DNA from: Echinicola salinicaeni
GTDB lineage: Bacteria > Bacteroidota > Bacteroidia > Cytophagales > Cyclobacteriaceae
Length of the DNA: 64,000 nt
NCBI RefSeq assembly: GCF_014280965.1
Contig: NZ_JACODZ010000009.1
Coordinates: 124,001 to 188,000, forward strand
Reading direction: 5' to 3'
Positions 9,051 to 16,941 of this stretch are shown in pieces (the first letter of the stretch is position 1; the number at the start of each line of letters is the position of its first letter). A program made the position numbers and the translations under genes. The notes under the pieces were generated by a model, which saw only the letters and a program-made list of their open reading frames with translations, did not search any database and was not told the origin of the DNA.

Positions 9051-9836
9051 ATGATGAATAAGAAGTACCTAATTTTTATACATTGTATGCTGCTCCTTTT
9101 AACAGCAGTGAGTATTGATGGTTATGCGCAAAAAATAAATAAGGAAAACTATTCTCCATATGATTTGCTATCAAGCTATTATGAAGAAGGGTTCAAGCCA
9201 TTCAAAAAGGGAAATTTTTATACAGGACTATCTTTTTCACTTACAGACAGAAAACTAGAAAATACCGATTTTTTAATCCAAAAGGTAATTGATGGAGAGC
9301 ATTTAGATTATGATGTGACCTTGAAAGGTGGTTATTATACAGGTGATTATGGGATGGTAGGAATGGATGTGAAATTTTACCAAGATAAATTTACTGGAAT
9401 AACTTTTCAGGATCCAGATTCATTATTGTCCAATAGGATCAGTAGGGGGATTTCGGTGAGTCCTAACTTTAGGTCTTCGGTACCTTTGACAAATGATGAA
9501 AGACTAAGCTTTTTCACTGTATTGGGTGTAACTTTTGGTGGAGGTAGAACCTTATCCCGCAAAACGAAAAACTTGGATGAAATTGAAAAGGTTTTTGGTT
9601 CCGAATTTAATTTTCGCGTTGGCTTAAGTCCTGGGTTGACCTTTTTTGTTATGGAAGCCTTTGCGATAGAAGTGCAATTGGATGTTCTTGGTTATGATTT
9701 AAAGGTGACCAAAAACACGGTTAATAATACCGAAGCAGCTAAGGAAACCCGTCAAAATGTAGATTTTAATATAAATCTCCTTTCATTGGATTTGGGTTTA
9801 GCCTACTATTTTGGGGCAAAATCACGGAAATATTAG
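9051..9836 (+). CDS. Predicted outer-membrane beta-barrel protein
   Basis: A 261-residue protein with an N-terminal signal peptide (about 1-26, ending GYAQ) and alternating beta-strand patterns through to the end. The C-terminus, LGLAYYFGAKSRKY, contains an aromatic-rich final strand typical of small porin-like or OmpA-type barrels. I do not recognise a specific family. It lies 6 bases before the PCMD lipoprotein gene and is very probably cotranscribed with it. An ATG at 9054 is an equally possible start. Confidence 0.75.
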   Translation: MMNKKYLIFIHCMLLLLTAVSIDGYAQKINKENYSPYDLLSSYYEEGFKPFKKGNFYTGLSFSLTDRKLENTDFLIQKVIDGEHLDYDVTLKGGYYTGDYGMVGMDVKFYQDKFTGITFQDPDSLLSNRISRGISVSPNFRSSVPLTNDERLSFFTVLGVTFGGGRTLSRKTKNLDEIEKVFGSEFNFRVGLSPGLTFFVMEAFAIEVQLDVLGYDLKVTKNTVNNTEAAKETRQNVDFNINLLSLDLGLAYYFGAKSRKY

Positions 9837-9842
9837 TGTATT

Positions 9843-10913
9843 ATGAATACTAGGAGCCTCTTATATATAGTTTTGATATTGTTTTCCTGTGTGGATGAAG
9901 ACTTTTTCGGATTATCTAGCTATGGAAATATAAAGTCGATAGAACTTAGCAATCAGGCTAGTAATTCGGTTATAGATTTAGCGGAAAAAACAGTAACAAT
10001 AGAATTTCCATCAGGCATCGATCGCAGTACTATAAGCATACAACAATTGACAATTTCGACTTTTGCTACAGCTGATAAAAGTATTGGAGACATTATAAAC
10101 ATGAATGAGGAGGAAGAGATTTCAATCACCGCAGAGGACGGGACTGTTACTGTATGGAAATTGATTCCATTAGTGGCTTCAGCGACACCCCAATTAGCCA
10201 ATAGTGATTTTGAGCTTTGGTATAAAACCAATTCTGGTTATTATGAACCAGGAGAGAGTAATGCGAATACCATTTGGGGAACAGGTAACCAAGGGACTTA
10301 TATATTGAATAAATTAGCAACTATTCCTTATGAAATCGAAGATGGAAATTTGGCTGCTAAAATGATCACCTTAGATAACGGAGTGTTGGGTGGTACTTTT
10401 GGTGCCCCAATTGCAGCGGGCTCTATTTTTACTGGTGTATTTAATTCAGACAATCTCGATCCAACAAACCCTGAGGCTGCAATTGATTTTGGTATGCCTT
10501 TTAGTGGAAGGCCGTCAAAATTGAGGTTTAAATATCGATATATTCCTGGAGTAGAAAATAAGGATAGGAATGGAAATAAACTACCTTATTCCGATATGGC
10601 TGATATTTATGCTTTTTTGGAGGTAAGATCTAATGGGAAAATCCAGCGATTGGCTACAGCATGGTTTAGGAGTGGTGAAGAAATAGCCGATTTGACCACC
10701 ATGGAATTGGATTTTTATTATGGCCAGCTTGATGCGAATTTTCCTGAATACATGTTCCCTGTGGATCAGGAATTTGTCAGTGAAGATTCTGCCCAATTTA
10801 TCTTACCAACCCATATTACTCTAGTAGCCTCTTCAAGTTTTGACGGTGTAAATTTTGCGGGAGCGGTAGATAGTGAGCTTATTCTGGACGATATAATAAT
10901 GGTTTATGATTAG
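9843..10913 (+). CDS. PCMD-domain lipoprotein
   Basis: A 356-residue secreted protein. A short signal ends in the lipobox-like LFSC (Cys15). An N-terminal beta region (about 25-110) is followed by a beta-sandwich beginning near LANSDFELWY and ending SELILDDIIMVYD, the pattern of the putative carbohydrate-metabolism domain (PCMD, PF13201) found in Bacteroidota lipoproteins. Function is unproven; glycan binding is the usual suggestion. It is the second gene of a two-gene operon with the barrel protein at 9051, so the pair may form an outer-membrane complex. A terminator follows at 11020-11047. Confidence 0.8.
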   Translation: MNTRSLLYIVLILFSCVDEDFFGLSSYGNIKSIELSNQASNSVIDLAEKTVTIEFPSGIDRSTISIQQLTISTFATADKSIGDIINMNEEEEISITAEDGTVTVWKLIPLVASATPQLANSDFELWYKTNSGYYEPGESNANTIWGTGNQGTYILNKLATIPYEIEDGNLAAKMITLDNGVLGGTFGAPIAAGSIFTGVFNSDNLDPTNPEAAIDFGMPFSGRPSKLRFKYRYIPGVENKDRNGNKLPYSDMADIYAFLEVRSNGKIQRLATAWFRSGEEIADLTTMELDFYYGQLDANFPEYMFPVDQEFVSEDSAQFILPTHITLVASSSFDGVNFAGAVDSELILDDIIMVYD

Positions 10914-11019
10914 ATTTAACTATTTATATTTGATGGGTTATGATTAATACTTATAATCCCTTTCTGCTCAATAAAATAAAAAATTGTTTTAAGCACTAAA
11001 CAGGTGGTATTATATCTAA

Positions 11020-11047
11020 AAAAGGGCTTTTGCCCTTTTATTTTTTT
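11020..11047 (+). terminator. Intrinsic terminator of the barrel/PCMD operon
   Basis: An 8-bp AAAAGGGC/GCCCTTTT stem with a TTTT loop is followed by seven T residues. It lies about 105 bases after the PCMD stop and before the gnd promoter. Confidence 0.85.
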
Positions 11048-11074
11048 GAATATAAGCCAAAGTGACAACTGTAA

Positions 11075-11108
11075 TTGATGCAATAGTGCTGTGTGTTTAT
11101 TATCTTTA
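11075..11108 (+). promoter_or_regulatory. Candidate sigma-A promoter of gnd
   Basis: A TTG at 11075-11077 and TATCTTTA at 11101-11108 approximate the Bacteroidota -33 (TTTG) and -7 (TAnnTTTG) elements, with 23 bases between them. They lie just after the upstream terminator and about 80 bases before the gnd start. The match is imperfect. Confidence 0.35.
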
Positions 11109-11190
11109 CGCTCCCTTAAACCATTTTGATTTTTCCTAAATTTAGAATTTTAAGGGCCAAGGGAAAGATTAAATAACTAACAACATAAAT

Positions 11191-12645
11191 ATGAAGGATT
11201 TAGCAGATATCGGGCTAATAGGATTGGCAGTAATGGGAGAAAACCTGGTCTTAAATATGGAGAGCAAGGGGTTTACCGTAGCTGTATTTAACCGTTCTAC
11301 AGAAAAGGTGGATAAGTTTATTGAAGGCAGAGGAGCAGGCAAGAAGTTTATAGGTACTCATTCAATTGAAGAGCTTGTTGGAGCTTTGGAGACGCCTAGG
11401 AAAGTAATGATGCTCGTGAAAGCCGGTGATCCAGTTGACCATTTTATTGATCAGATAATTCCTCATTTAGAACCAGGTGATATCATCATTGATGGTGGTA
11501 ATTCTTATTATGAGGATACCATCAGAAGAACGAAATATGTAGAAAGCAAAGGCTTCAAGTTTATTGGAACCGGTGTTTCAGGTGGTGAAATTGGCGCATT
11601 GCGTGGACCATCCATGATGCCAGGGGGGAGCAAGGAAGCTTGGCCGGAAGTTAAGGAAATTTTCCAAGCTATTTCGGCGAAAGTTGATGGAGGTGTTCCT
11701 TGTTGTGACTGGGTTGGTGCAGATGGAGCTGGACATTATGTGAAAATGATCCATAATGGCATCGAATATGGAGATATGCAGATCATCAATGAAGCGTATC
11801 AATTTATGAAGGATGTACTTAAAATGTCCTACGATGAGATGCATGCTACTTTTAAAAAGTGGAATGAGGAGGAATTGGATTCTTATTTGATTGAGATTAC
11901 AGCAGATATCATGGCTTATAAGGATACTGACGGTGAGCCTATGGTAGAAAAGATCTTGGATACTGCTGGTCAAAAGGGTACTGGTAAATGGACAGGAATT
12001 GATGCCATGCACTTAGGTGTTCCTTTGACGCTGATTGCAGAATCAGTGTTCTCTCGTTTCTTATCTGCTCAGAAGGACTTAAGAGTAGAAGCATCAAAGG
12101 TGTTTAAACCAACTGAAGTGAAGTTTGATGGAGATAAGGCAAAGATGCTGGATGATCTTAAAATGGCGCTTTATGGAGCCAAGATCATTTCCTATGCGCA
12201 AGGTTATAATCTTTTGATGGAAGCTTCCAAGGCCTATAACTGGGAATTGAACTACGGTGATATTGCCTTGATGTGGAGAGGCGGATGTATCATTCGTTCA
12301 GCTTTCTTGGGTGATATCAAAAAGGCATTTGACAAATCTCCAGGACTTCCTCACTTGTTATTGGATTCTTTCTTTAAGGAAAAAGTGGAGGCAGCTCAGC
12401 AGGGATGGAGAAATGTTTGTGCCACTGCAGTGATGAATGGCATTCCAGTACCTACCATTTCCTCTGCGTTATGTTATTTTGATGGCTTCAAGACTGAACG
12501 TTTGCCAGCCAATCTACTTCAAGCCCAGAGAGATTATTTCGGTGCACACACCTATGAGCGTATTGATAAGCCAAGAGGGGAGTTCTTCCATACCAATTGG
12601 ACAGGGGAGGGAGCAGATACTGTATCCACTGCCTATAATAGCTAA
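11191..12645 (+). CDS. gnd: 6-phosphogluconate dehydrogenase, decarboxylating
   Basis: This 484-residue enzyme converts 6-phosphogluconate to ribulose 5-phosphate and CO2 in the oxidative pentose phosphate pathway, reducing NADP. The Rossmann loop is GLAVMGENL (11-19). NRS at 34-36 is the NADP-preferring form. The substrate motif GVSGGEIGALRGPS lies at 128-141, and the catalytic region GHYVKMIHNGIEYGDMQ at 181-197 supplies Lys185, Asn189 and Glu192. Length matches the long bacterial type. It is monocistronic, with a candidate promoter upstream and a bidirectional terminator downstream. The protein is cytoplasmic, and all key residues are present. Confidence 0.97.
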   Translation: MKDLADIGLIGLAVMGENLVLNMESKGFTVAVFNRSTEKVDKFIEGRGAGKKFIGTHSIEELVGALETPRKVMMLVKAGDPVDHFIDQIIPHLEPGDIIIDGGNSYYEDTIRRTKYVESKGFKFIGTGVSGGEIGALRGPSMMPGGSKEAWPEVKEIFQAISAKVDGGVPCCDWVGADGAGHYVKMIHNGIEYGDMQIINEAYQFMKDVLKMSYDEMHATFKKWNEEELDSYLIEITADIMAYKDTDGEPMVEKILDTAGQKGTGKWTGIDAMHLGVPLTLIAESVFSRFLSAQKDLRVEASKVFKPTEVKFDGDKAKMLDDLKMALYGAKIISYAQGYNLLMEASKAYNWELNYGDIALMWRGGCIIRSAFLGDIKKAFDKSPGLPHLLLDSFFKEKVEAAQQGWRNVCATAVMNGIPVPTISSALCYFDGFKTERLPANLLQAQRDYFGAHTYERIDKPRGEFFHTNWTGEGADTVSTAYNS

Positions 12646-12681
12646 TAATTATTATTTAAGTCAATTATTGACTTTGTTGAT

Positions 12682-12712
12682 AAAAAGGGGAAACAAATGT
12701 TTCCCCTTTTTT
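12682..12712. terminator. Bidirectional terminator, gnd / DUF983
   Basis: A 12-bp stem (12682-12693 with 12700-12711) has A-rich and T-rich outer ends and a 6-base loop. It lies between two convergent genes and can serve both. Confidence 0.88.
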
Positions 12713-12749
12713 GATGCATTTGAAATGAGTTTCCCTTATGAATTTCTTT

Positions 12750-13082
12750 TTAGATGATATGCATCCAAATAACCCTGGACATTTTATAATTAAATGGCCA
12801 CAAAAAGATGATCGGAGCTATTAGGAGGTATATGAGATATTTATCATCTATGCCCAAGCTAAGATAGATAAGAAAGGAAAGTGCTGCTTCCAGAATACAT
12901 AAAGCATAACTGATATACATGGCTCCAAAGAAAAAACCTGGTTCCTTTTCAAAACGGTGGTTACAATTTGGGCAGTTTTTATTCATTTTTTGGATGGACA
13001 TAAAACCAAACAAACCAGATTTTTCAAATATGTTTCCTTTTTGACATACAGGACATTTTTTCTTTAGGATATTGCTGATCAT
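12750..13082 (-). CDS. DUF983 zinc-ribbon membrane protein
   Basis: A 110-residue protein with two CxxC pairs (Cys10/Cys13 and Cys37/Cys40), a likely zinc ribbon, followed by two membrane helices (about 50-72 and 77-98). This is the standard DUF983 layout, a family of unknown function. On the minus strand a TAATTTTG element (reading 13113 to 13106) resembles the Bacteroidota -7 box a short distance before the start. The gene converges on gnd and is divergent from the AraC gene. Confidence 0.88.
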   Translation of the reverse strand: MISNILKKKCPVCQKGNIFEKSGLFGFMSIQKMNKNCPNCNHRFEKEPGFFFGAMYISYALCILEAALSFLIYLSLGIDDKYLIYLLIAPIIFLWPFNYKMSRVIWMHII

Positions 13083-13179
13083 AATTGGTGTTTTATATTT
13101 ATGTGCAAAATTAATTAGTATTTACAGGTCATATATGCTATATATGTTGCAGGTATTTGGATAAATAGGACATAAGTAT

Positions 13180-14058
13180 ATGGGCTTACTCAATGTATTG
13201 AGACTTAATAAATTTGAAAAAGAAGTATTACCTGATTTCTATTGTGATACTTTTAGTAATCACTTGGCTACCCATAAGGATGAAATAACTGTTCCTCATA
13301 AACATGATTTTTTTCTAACGGTCCTATTTACAAAGGGAAAAGGGCAGCATGAAATTGACTTTGAGCAGTACCCTATAGAACCTGGTACTGTTTTTATGTT
13401 AAATCCAGGTCAATCACATCATTGGGATTTATCAAAAGACACTGATGGCTATATTTTCTTCCATTCTAAAGAATTCTTTGATGCTGCTTTTACCGATAAT
13501 ACCATCTATGAATTCCCTTTTTTTTACTCATTATTGAATCCATCGAAATTGTCTCTCAAGGATAGTGATACAAGGTATGTTTCAGATTTATTTCAAAGAA
13601 TTCATTCTGCCAATAGGGAGGAGGATTATCTAAAGAAATCAAAAATTATTTCTTTATTGAACCTACTCTATATTGAGCTGAGTCGACTATATCTAAATAG
13701 TGCTATGGGTGAATATTCCAAGCCAAGGACTTATTCCCAGCATTTGAGGGAATTTGAACTGTTGATTGAAGAACATTATAAGAAAGAAAAGGCTGTAGCT
13801 TCCTACGCAGAAATGATGCATATATCTCCCAGGCATTTAAATAGGATGACCAAGGAAGAAATAGGAAAATCTCCTTCTGACTTGATTGCAAACAGGGTGA
13901 TTTTGGAAGCAAAAAGAATACTGAGTTATTCTAATTCTAGCTTGAGCTTAGTAGCTGAAGAATTGGGCTATGATGATTATGCCTATTTTTCTCGTCTATT
14001 TAGCAAGAAGGTTGGTATCAGTCCATTAAAATTTCAACAAACCTATCAAAACAAATAG
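13180..14058 (+). CDS. AraC-family transcriptional regulator with cupin sensor
   Basis: A 292-residue regulator. Residues about 20-130 form a cupin-like sugar-sensing barrel containing VPHKHDFFLTVLFTKGKG and the PGTVFMLNPGQSHHWD block. Residues about 190-290 contain the two AraC helix-turn-helix motifs, including MHISPRHLNRMTKEEIGKSP and the signature ending DYAYFSRLFSKKVGISPL. It probably activates genes in response to a small ligand. It is divergent from DUF983 and converges on the membrane HTH-like gene 26 bases downstream. No target operon is evident from position alone. Confidence 0.92.
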   Translation: MGLLNVLRLNKFEKEVLPDFYCDTFSNHLATHKDEITVPHKHDFFLTVLFTKGKGQHEIDFEQYPIEPGTVFMLNPGQSHHWDLSKDTDGYIFFHSKEFFDAAFTDNTIYEFPFFYSLLNPSKLSLKDSDTRYVSDLFQRIHSANREEDYLKKSKIISLLNLLYIELSRLYLNSAMGEYSKPRTYSQHLREFELLIEEHYKKEKAVASYAEMMHISPRHLNRMTKEEIGKSPSDLIANRVILEAKRILSYSNSSLSLVAEELGYDDYAYFSRLFSKKVGISPLKFQQTYQNK

Positions 14059-14084
14059 TATTAGAATAAGCTATATTGCAGGTT

Positions 14085-15311
14085 TTATTGGAGTGAAAAA
14101 ACCGGGTTTGATTCATTGTCCACAAGTTGAAGATGATCCAAGTAGCCATTACCATGAAACATTACACTTACTCCATGAATTTTACCCAAAGACTTGCTAT
14201 AATTATCACTAAAGGCTAATTGGTTATTTATTTTAACCTCAACCTTTTTGTTAACATTTTTTATTTCTACCATATGCCATTCTCTGGTATCTATACTAAA
14301 ATTAACCAGCTGGTCAGAGCCTGTTCCGAATTTTTCACTTAGGATATATTCACTAAATGCACTACAGCCGGTATGGGTCGTTTTAAATGAAATTTTTGAG
14401 TTTTCACCCTCTACGCTTATATATATTGAATTGCAGCGGATGGCTGGCCAGAATTCAGCACTTTTTACTTTGGTGTTTAATATAAAATCATCTCCATTAA
14501 CATCGGTTTTTTTGAAATTATCCAACCTTAGGACAATTATTTTGCTCGTATCCATTCCAAGTCTGTGGAGATCACTCCCATTGATATGGAAAGCGTAATC
14601 TGGGGAATTATAGTTCATTGGAATGGGGTAGTAGCGCATTGAGTAGGGTTGTTCATAATAATAACCCAGGGCTTGCCAACCTTTCGATTGTACAAATAAA
14701 CCTTCAGTAGAAGCCAAGACTTTTTTGTTCCTGGAAGCAATAAAAGGATGGAATACCCCAGGAAACCTTAAATAAACAGAGATTTTATTGTTGTAAGGCG
14801 ATAGGTAAAAAGGCTCCATTTTATTTCCTAAGTATAGAAATAATGAATCCTTTGTTTCTGGGATAGAGTAACTGAAGAATGCTGTAGAAGGGCTGCTTCC
14901 TTCTACACGTTCTAATTTTAGTTCAGCGTGTATGGATTCAGTTGTTTCGGATTGGTTTATGGCTAAAAGCAACAGGGAAATTGAAATTAATGCTATGCCG
15001 AGCAAGGCCAAAAGGGATCTCTTTTGGAATTTTTGCTTTTGTTGGATTAAGATAGATTCAGGGTCTTTTACCTTTCCGAATTCCTGAAGAGCTTCAAGGG
15101 TAGCGGGTTGAGGATAATAAGCTTCACCAGTTTTGTTTTTACCAAAGATGCGCTTTAATGTTGATTTACTGATTAAGATTTTTGTTTCGATTTTAATCTT
15201 AAAACTTAGCGATTCAAAATCTTTGTTTTGCCAGTTTTTGGGGTTACCGTTATTAAATTCAGCGATGACGGCTTTTTTAATTATTTCCAGATGTTTTTCC
15301 CGTCTATTCAT
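14085..15311 (-). CDS. Membrane-anchored protein with HTH-like N-terminus and exported beta domain
   Basis: A 408-residue protein I cannot assign to a named family. Residues 1-95 are basic and predicted cytoplasmic, with an HTH-like segment ILISKSTLKRIFGK (45-58) followed by YYPQPATLEALQEF. A single membrane helix follows at about 99-118. The remaining 290 residues are beta-rich, and the C-terminal part (about 260-408) has the alternating pattern of a LamG/concanavalin-like lectin fold. The order suggests a one-component transmembrane regulator that senses a ligand outside and binds DNA inside. It is divergent from the broken SusC gene at 15797, 485 bases away, so it may once have regulated that locus. 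That role is inference. Confidence 0.7.
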   Translation of the reverse strand: MNRREKHLEIIKKAVIAEFNNGNPKNWQNKDFESLSFKIKIETKILISKSTLKRIFGKNKTGEAYYPQPATLEALQEFGKVKDPESILIQQKQKFQKRSLLALLGIALISISLLLLAINQSETTESIHAELKLERVEGSSPSTAFFSYSIPETKDSLFLYLGNKMEPFYLSPYNNKISVYLRFPGVFHPFIASRNKKVLASTEGLFVQSKGWQALGYYYEQPYSMRYYPIPMNYNSPDYAFHINGSDLHRLGMDTSKIIVLRLDNFKKTDVNGDDFILNTKVKSAEFWPAIRCNSIYISVEGENSKISFKTTHTGCSAFSEYILSEKFGTGSDQLVNFSIDTREWHMVEIKNVNKKVEVKINNQLAFSDNYSKSLGKIHGVSVMFHGNGYLDHLQLVDNESNPVFSLQ

Positions 15312-15796
15312 TAGTGTACTTAAATGCTATTAATTGGGTAACCTTTTGTAAGGTTCAAATGATAAAACTATATAAAACCGTATTAATTCAAAAGTTGTTT
15401 TAGGAAAATATATACCATCGAAGATTTTGATAAAATCTAAAGAACCAAATTTCATGAAATATTCGTTTTAGTTTCTGTTTTTTAATATTTATTCCTAATG
15501 AAAACCTTATGATTAGGTGTTCATTTGATTTTTTTAATGTTTTTAAATGACAGTAAAACAAATAGTTAAGTTGTTCATAATATTGAATTTGTTTTGACTT
15601 AAGTCCTGCTTACAATTTCTTTTATTTCCAATTAAACTTATTCCTGTAAATGTTTTTGGCAGTTAAGTTTTTAAATGTGTTTACAGTTTAATTCAAAATT
15701 TTATTCTGATCGATTTCTGATTAAATAGGAATTAAATCAACACCTAAAATCTTAGCTGACAGAGTTTAACTATTAATAATCAAACCCAAAAAAATT
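15312..15796. other. 485-base divergent intergenic region
   Basis: This very AT-rich stretch should hold the promoters of the minus-strand HTH-like gene and of the broken SusC gene. A small AACCTT/AAGGTT hairpin is present near 15340-15356. Unlike the two intact SusC genes in this window, there is no stable hairpin in the last 100 bases before the SusC start. No RNA gene or reading frame was recognised. Confidence 0.55.
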
Positions 15797-16645
15797 ATGC
15801 TACAAAACTTTACCCAAGATCATTGGAGAAGGCATACTGGGATGAAATTAGCATTCATCCTCGCTTTTGCAATGACTAGTTTCATTTTCAAAAACTCTTT
15901 TGGAAATAGTCCAAGCTATTCCAATCATTCTTTCGATCGTCTTCTATTTAAAAAAGTCGAGATCAGCGGTGTTGTTAAAGACAGCTTTGGTGAGCCTATC
16001 ATAGGGGCGACAGTGTTGGAAAGAGGAACCAGTAATGGTGCGGTAACAGATATTGATGGAAAATATCAATTAATAGTTGAGGATAATGCTGTTTTAGTTT
16101 TTTCGTCTATTGGATACACCAAACAAGAGGTTGAAGTAGGAAACAGTACAACAATTGATATAGTGTTGGAAACCGAGCTGACAGATTTGGAGGAAATGGT
16201 AGTTGTAGGCTATGGAGAAGTGAAGAAAAAGGACCTTACTGGTTCGGTTGGGGTAGTAGAGGGGAAGGACCTTGCCAATCGGCAAACTACCCAAATTAGT
16301 CAGGCTTTGCAAGGAGCTGTTTCTGGTGTAATGGTGACCAGAAATAATAGTGGTCCTGGAGCGACCAGCTCTATCAGGGTACGTGGTATTACCACCATCG
16401 GTGACAATGAACCATTGATCATCATGGATGGAGTCCCCATTAGAAATATCAATGATGTAAACCCCAATGATGTAGAAAGTATTTCCGTCTTAAAAGATGC
16501 TGCTTCAGCCTCCATATATGGCTCAAGAGCGGCTGCAGGTGTGATCTTAATTACCACCAAGCGTGCAGAAGAAGGAAAAAGTCAGTTGACTTATAATTAT
16601 GAGTTTTTGGGGATATGCATGGTGAAAGTTTCAAAGGGCTTTTGA
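15797..16645 (+). pseudogene. Truncated SusC/RagA TonB-dependent receptor (N-terminal quarter)
   Basis: Residues 1-36 are a signal region. Residues about 54-140 form the carboxypeptidase-regulatory-like domain (FGEPIIGATVLERGTSNGAV). Residues about 145-262 form the plug, with VVVGYGEVKKKDLTGSV, IRVRGITTIGDNEPL and the SusC signature VLKDAASASIYGSRAAAGVI. Intact SusC proteins have about 1000 residues; here homology stops after YNYEF near base 16605. The frame then runs out through unrelated codons to a stop at 16645. The whole beta-barrel is missing, so it cannot transport. The bases after the break belong to a sulfatase tail in another frame, so this is a deletion or recombination scar. There is no STN domain, so this receptor was not an ECF/FecR-type signaller. 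Confidence 0.88.
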
Positions 16646-16923
16646 ATCCAGGGAAGATTGATTGGAGGAAGAACTTTGTCTATGAGGGCTTAGGGGAATA
16701 TGGGGGAGCAGCCCCAAATTTAACAGTCTTTGATGGTAGGTACAGGTATATACAAACTTTTTCGGATTCAACTCTTAGGGACTTGGTGTTTGAGGAACTG
16801 TATGATAATCTCCATGACCCTGGAGAACTGAATAATATGGCTAATACTGCTGATCAGAAAAATAAAATAGAAGATTTCAAAAAAGTGATTCAAAATCATA
16901 AAAATGAAATTTTAAAACAATAA
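16606..16923 (+). pseudogene. Sulfatase remnant (C-terminal tail)
   Basis: About 105 codons of the C-terminal subdomain of a family S1 sulfatase. The fragment begins GDMHGESFKGLL, a block that in intact sulfatases follows the catalytic domain, and continues to FEELYDNLHDPGELNNMA, the usual closing motif. The active-site CxPxR region and metal ligands are absent. In this frame a TGA lies at 16600-16602, inside SusC sequence, which places the fusion point at about 16603-16611. The tail is intact to a natural TAA at 16921. An ATG at 16615 could start translation, but the product would be inactive. Confidence 0.85.
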
Positions 16924-16941
16924 ATTTTCAATAGTTAAAAT

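Noticed and set aside
12437-12757. Open frame of 106 codons overlapping the 3' end of gnd in another frame
   Set aside because: It lies almost wholly within gnd and the following terminator; the translation has no motif or export signal.
13120-13160. Near-palindromic ATATATG/CTATATATG stretch before the AraC gene as an operator
   Set aside because: Low-complexity TA alternation; too short and AT-rich to distinguish from chance.
16606-16923. Small stand-alone gene starting at ATG 16615
   Set aside because: The sequence is clearly the C-terminal tail of a sulfatase without an active site, so a remnant is a better explanation.
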